Origin: Flaccisagitta enflata
Lineage: Eukaryota > Chaetognatha > Sagittoidea > Aphragmophora
NCBI GenBank assembly: GCA_965153355.1
Contig: OZ231127.1
Location: 45,818,001 to 45,882,000, forward strand
Direction of reading: 5' to 3'
Length of the DNA stretch: 64,000 nucleotides
Shown here: positions 63,712 to 64,000 of the stretch, piece after piece
Layout of the letters: every line of letters begins with the position of its first letter
How positions within the stretch are numbered: the stretch's first letter is position 1
Translations under genes and position numbers: made by a program
The notes under the pieces: model-generated
The model's database searches: none
What the model was told of the DNA's origin: nothing
What the model saw: only the letters and a program-made list of their open reading frames with translations

Positions 63712-64000
63712 AGTTCCTTCCTTCCTTCCTTCCTTCCTTTCCTCTCTCCTATTACCTTCTTTCCTTCCTTCCTTCCTTCCCTAAAAATAAGGAAAAACTT
63801 TTCCTACCTTCTTCTTCATATTCTTTATCTTCCTTCTTTTTCTTCTTCCCTTCCTTATTTCCTTTTTTCCTTCTTTTCTATCTACCTCCCTTCCTTCCTT
63901 CCTCACTTCTTTGCTTCTTCCATTCCTTTTTTCCTTCTTTCCCTCCTTTTTTCCTTCCTTCCTTCCTTCCTTCCTTCCTTTATAAACAGGAGGAAAACAC
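63712..64000. repeat. (TTCC)n low-complexity block, to window end
   Basis: Continuation of the tract seen at 62680-62998, running off the window. Confidence 0.88.

Overview
The window is metazoan nuclear DNA, most likely from an invertebrate; I cannot name the phylum. The grounds are GT-AG spliced exons of two animal genes (an FMN2/Cappuccino-class formin and one exon of a DIS3L-like exoribonuclease), a decayed BEL/Pao retrotransposon (a family largely confined to animals), and a great excess of microsatellites, minisatellites and fold-back repeats. Coding exons are GC-rich islands in AT-rich DNA.

Positions 2867-36240 form one giant inverted duplication. The left arm (2867-18737, about 15.9 kb) returns in reverse complement as the right arm (20159-36240, about 16.1 kb) around a 1.42-kb spacer. 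Each arm carries the formin gene. Seven coding exons can be followed by splice sites and phase: an MGN start, an SR/SP-rich disordered region, a DEP-like segment, a coiled coil, a proline-rich FH1, an FH2 actin-nucleating domain and a Spir-binding-type basic tail. The summed exon lengths give an unbroken frame of 1581 residues only if exon 3 has its right-arm length of 134 bp. The left copy has 135 bp there (a frameshift) but a whole FH2. The right copy has the correct exon 3 but breaks off inside FH2 at the palindrome spacer. As printed, neither copy is intact. The spacer holds a second, small inverted repeat, and the formin stop codon lies in it.

Region by region: 1-2866 holds dispersed repeats and a roughly 300-bp tandem array. 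2867-36240 is the palindrome. 36241-39560 is a 5'-truncated BEL/Pao element that starts inside its RT domain exactly at the palindrome edge. 39.5-44.2 kb holds minisatellites, trinucleotide and GT tracts and a fold-back element. 44.2-48.3 kb is a cluster of fold-back elements with internal VNTRs (family B). 48.5-50.3 kb is family A repeats and simple repeats. 50.7-52.3 kb is a proline-rich, coiled-coil open frame of unknown function. 52.3-55 kb is C/T-rich and AT-rich DNA with no recognised gene. 55.4-57 kb is nested fold-back elements. 58044-58212 is the DIS3L exon (minus strand). 58.3-64 kb is repeats, two tRNA-like segments and a fold-back element in TTCC tracts.

Two dispersed families recur throughout and I do not recognise either. 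Family A carries a GC-rich terminal hairpin (AGTYGCG...CGCRACT) and an internal GACG/GACC simple repeat. Family B is a fold-back repeat with CTGTAGAACACAGG arms around an AGGCCTCAAAT-type VNTR. The formin is an actin nucleator and DIS3L a cytoplasmic RNA exonuclease; nothing here links them beyond proximity.
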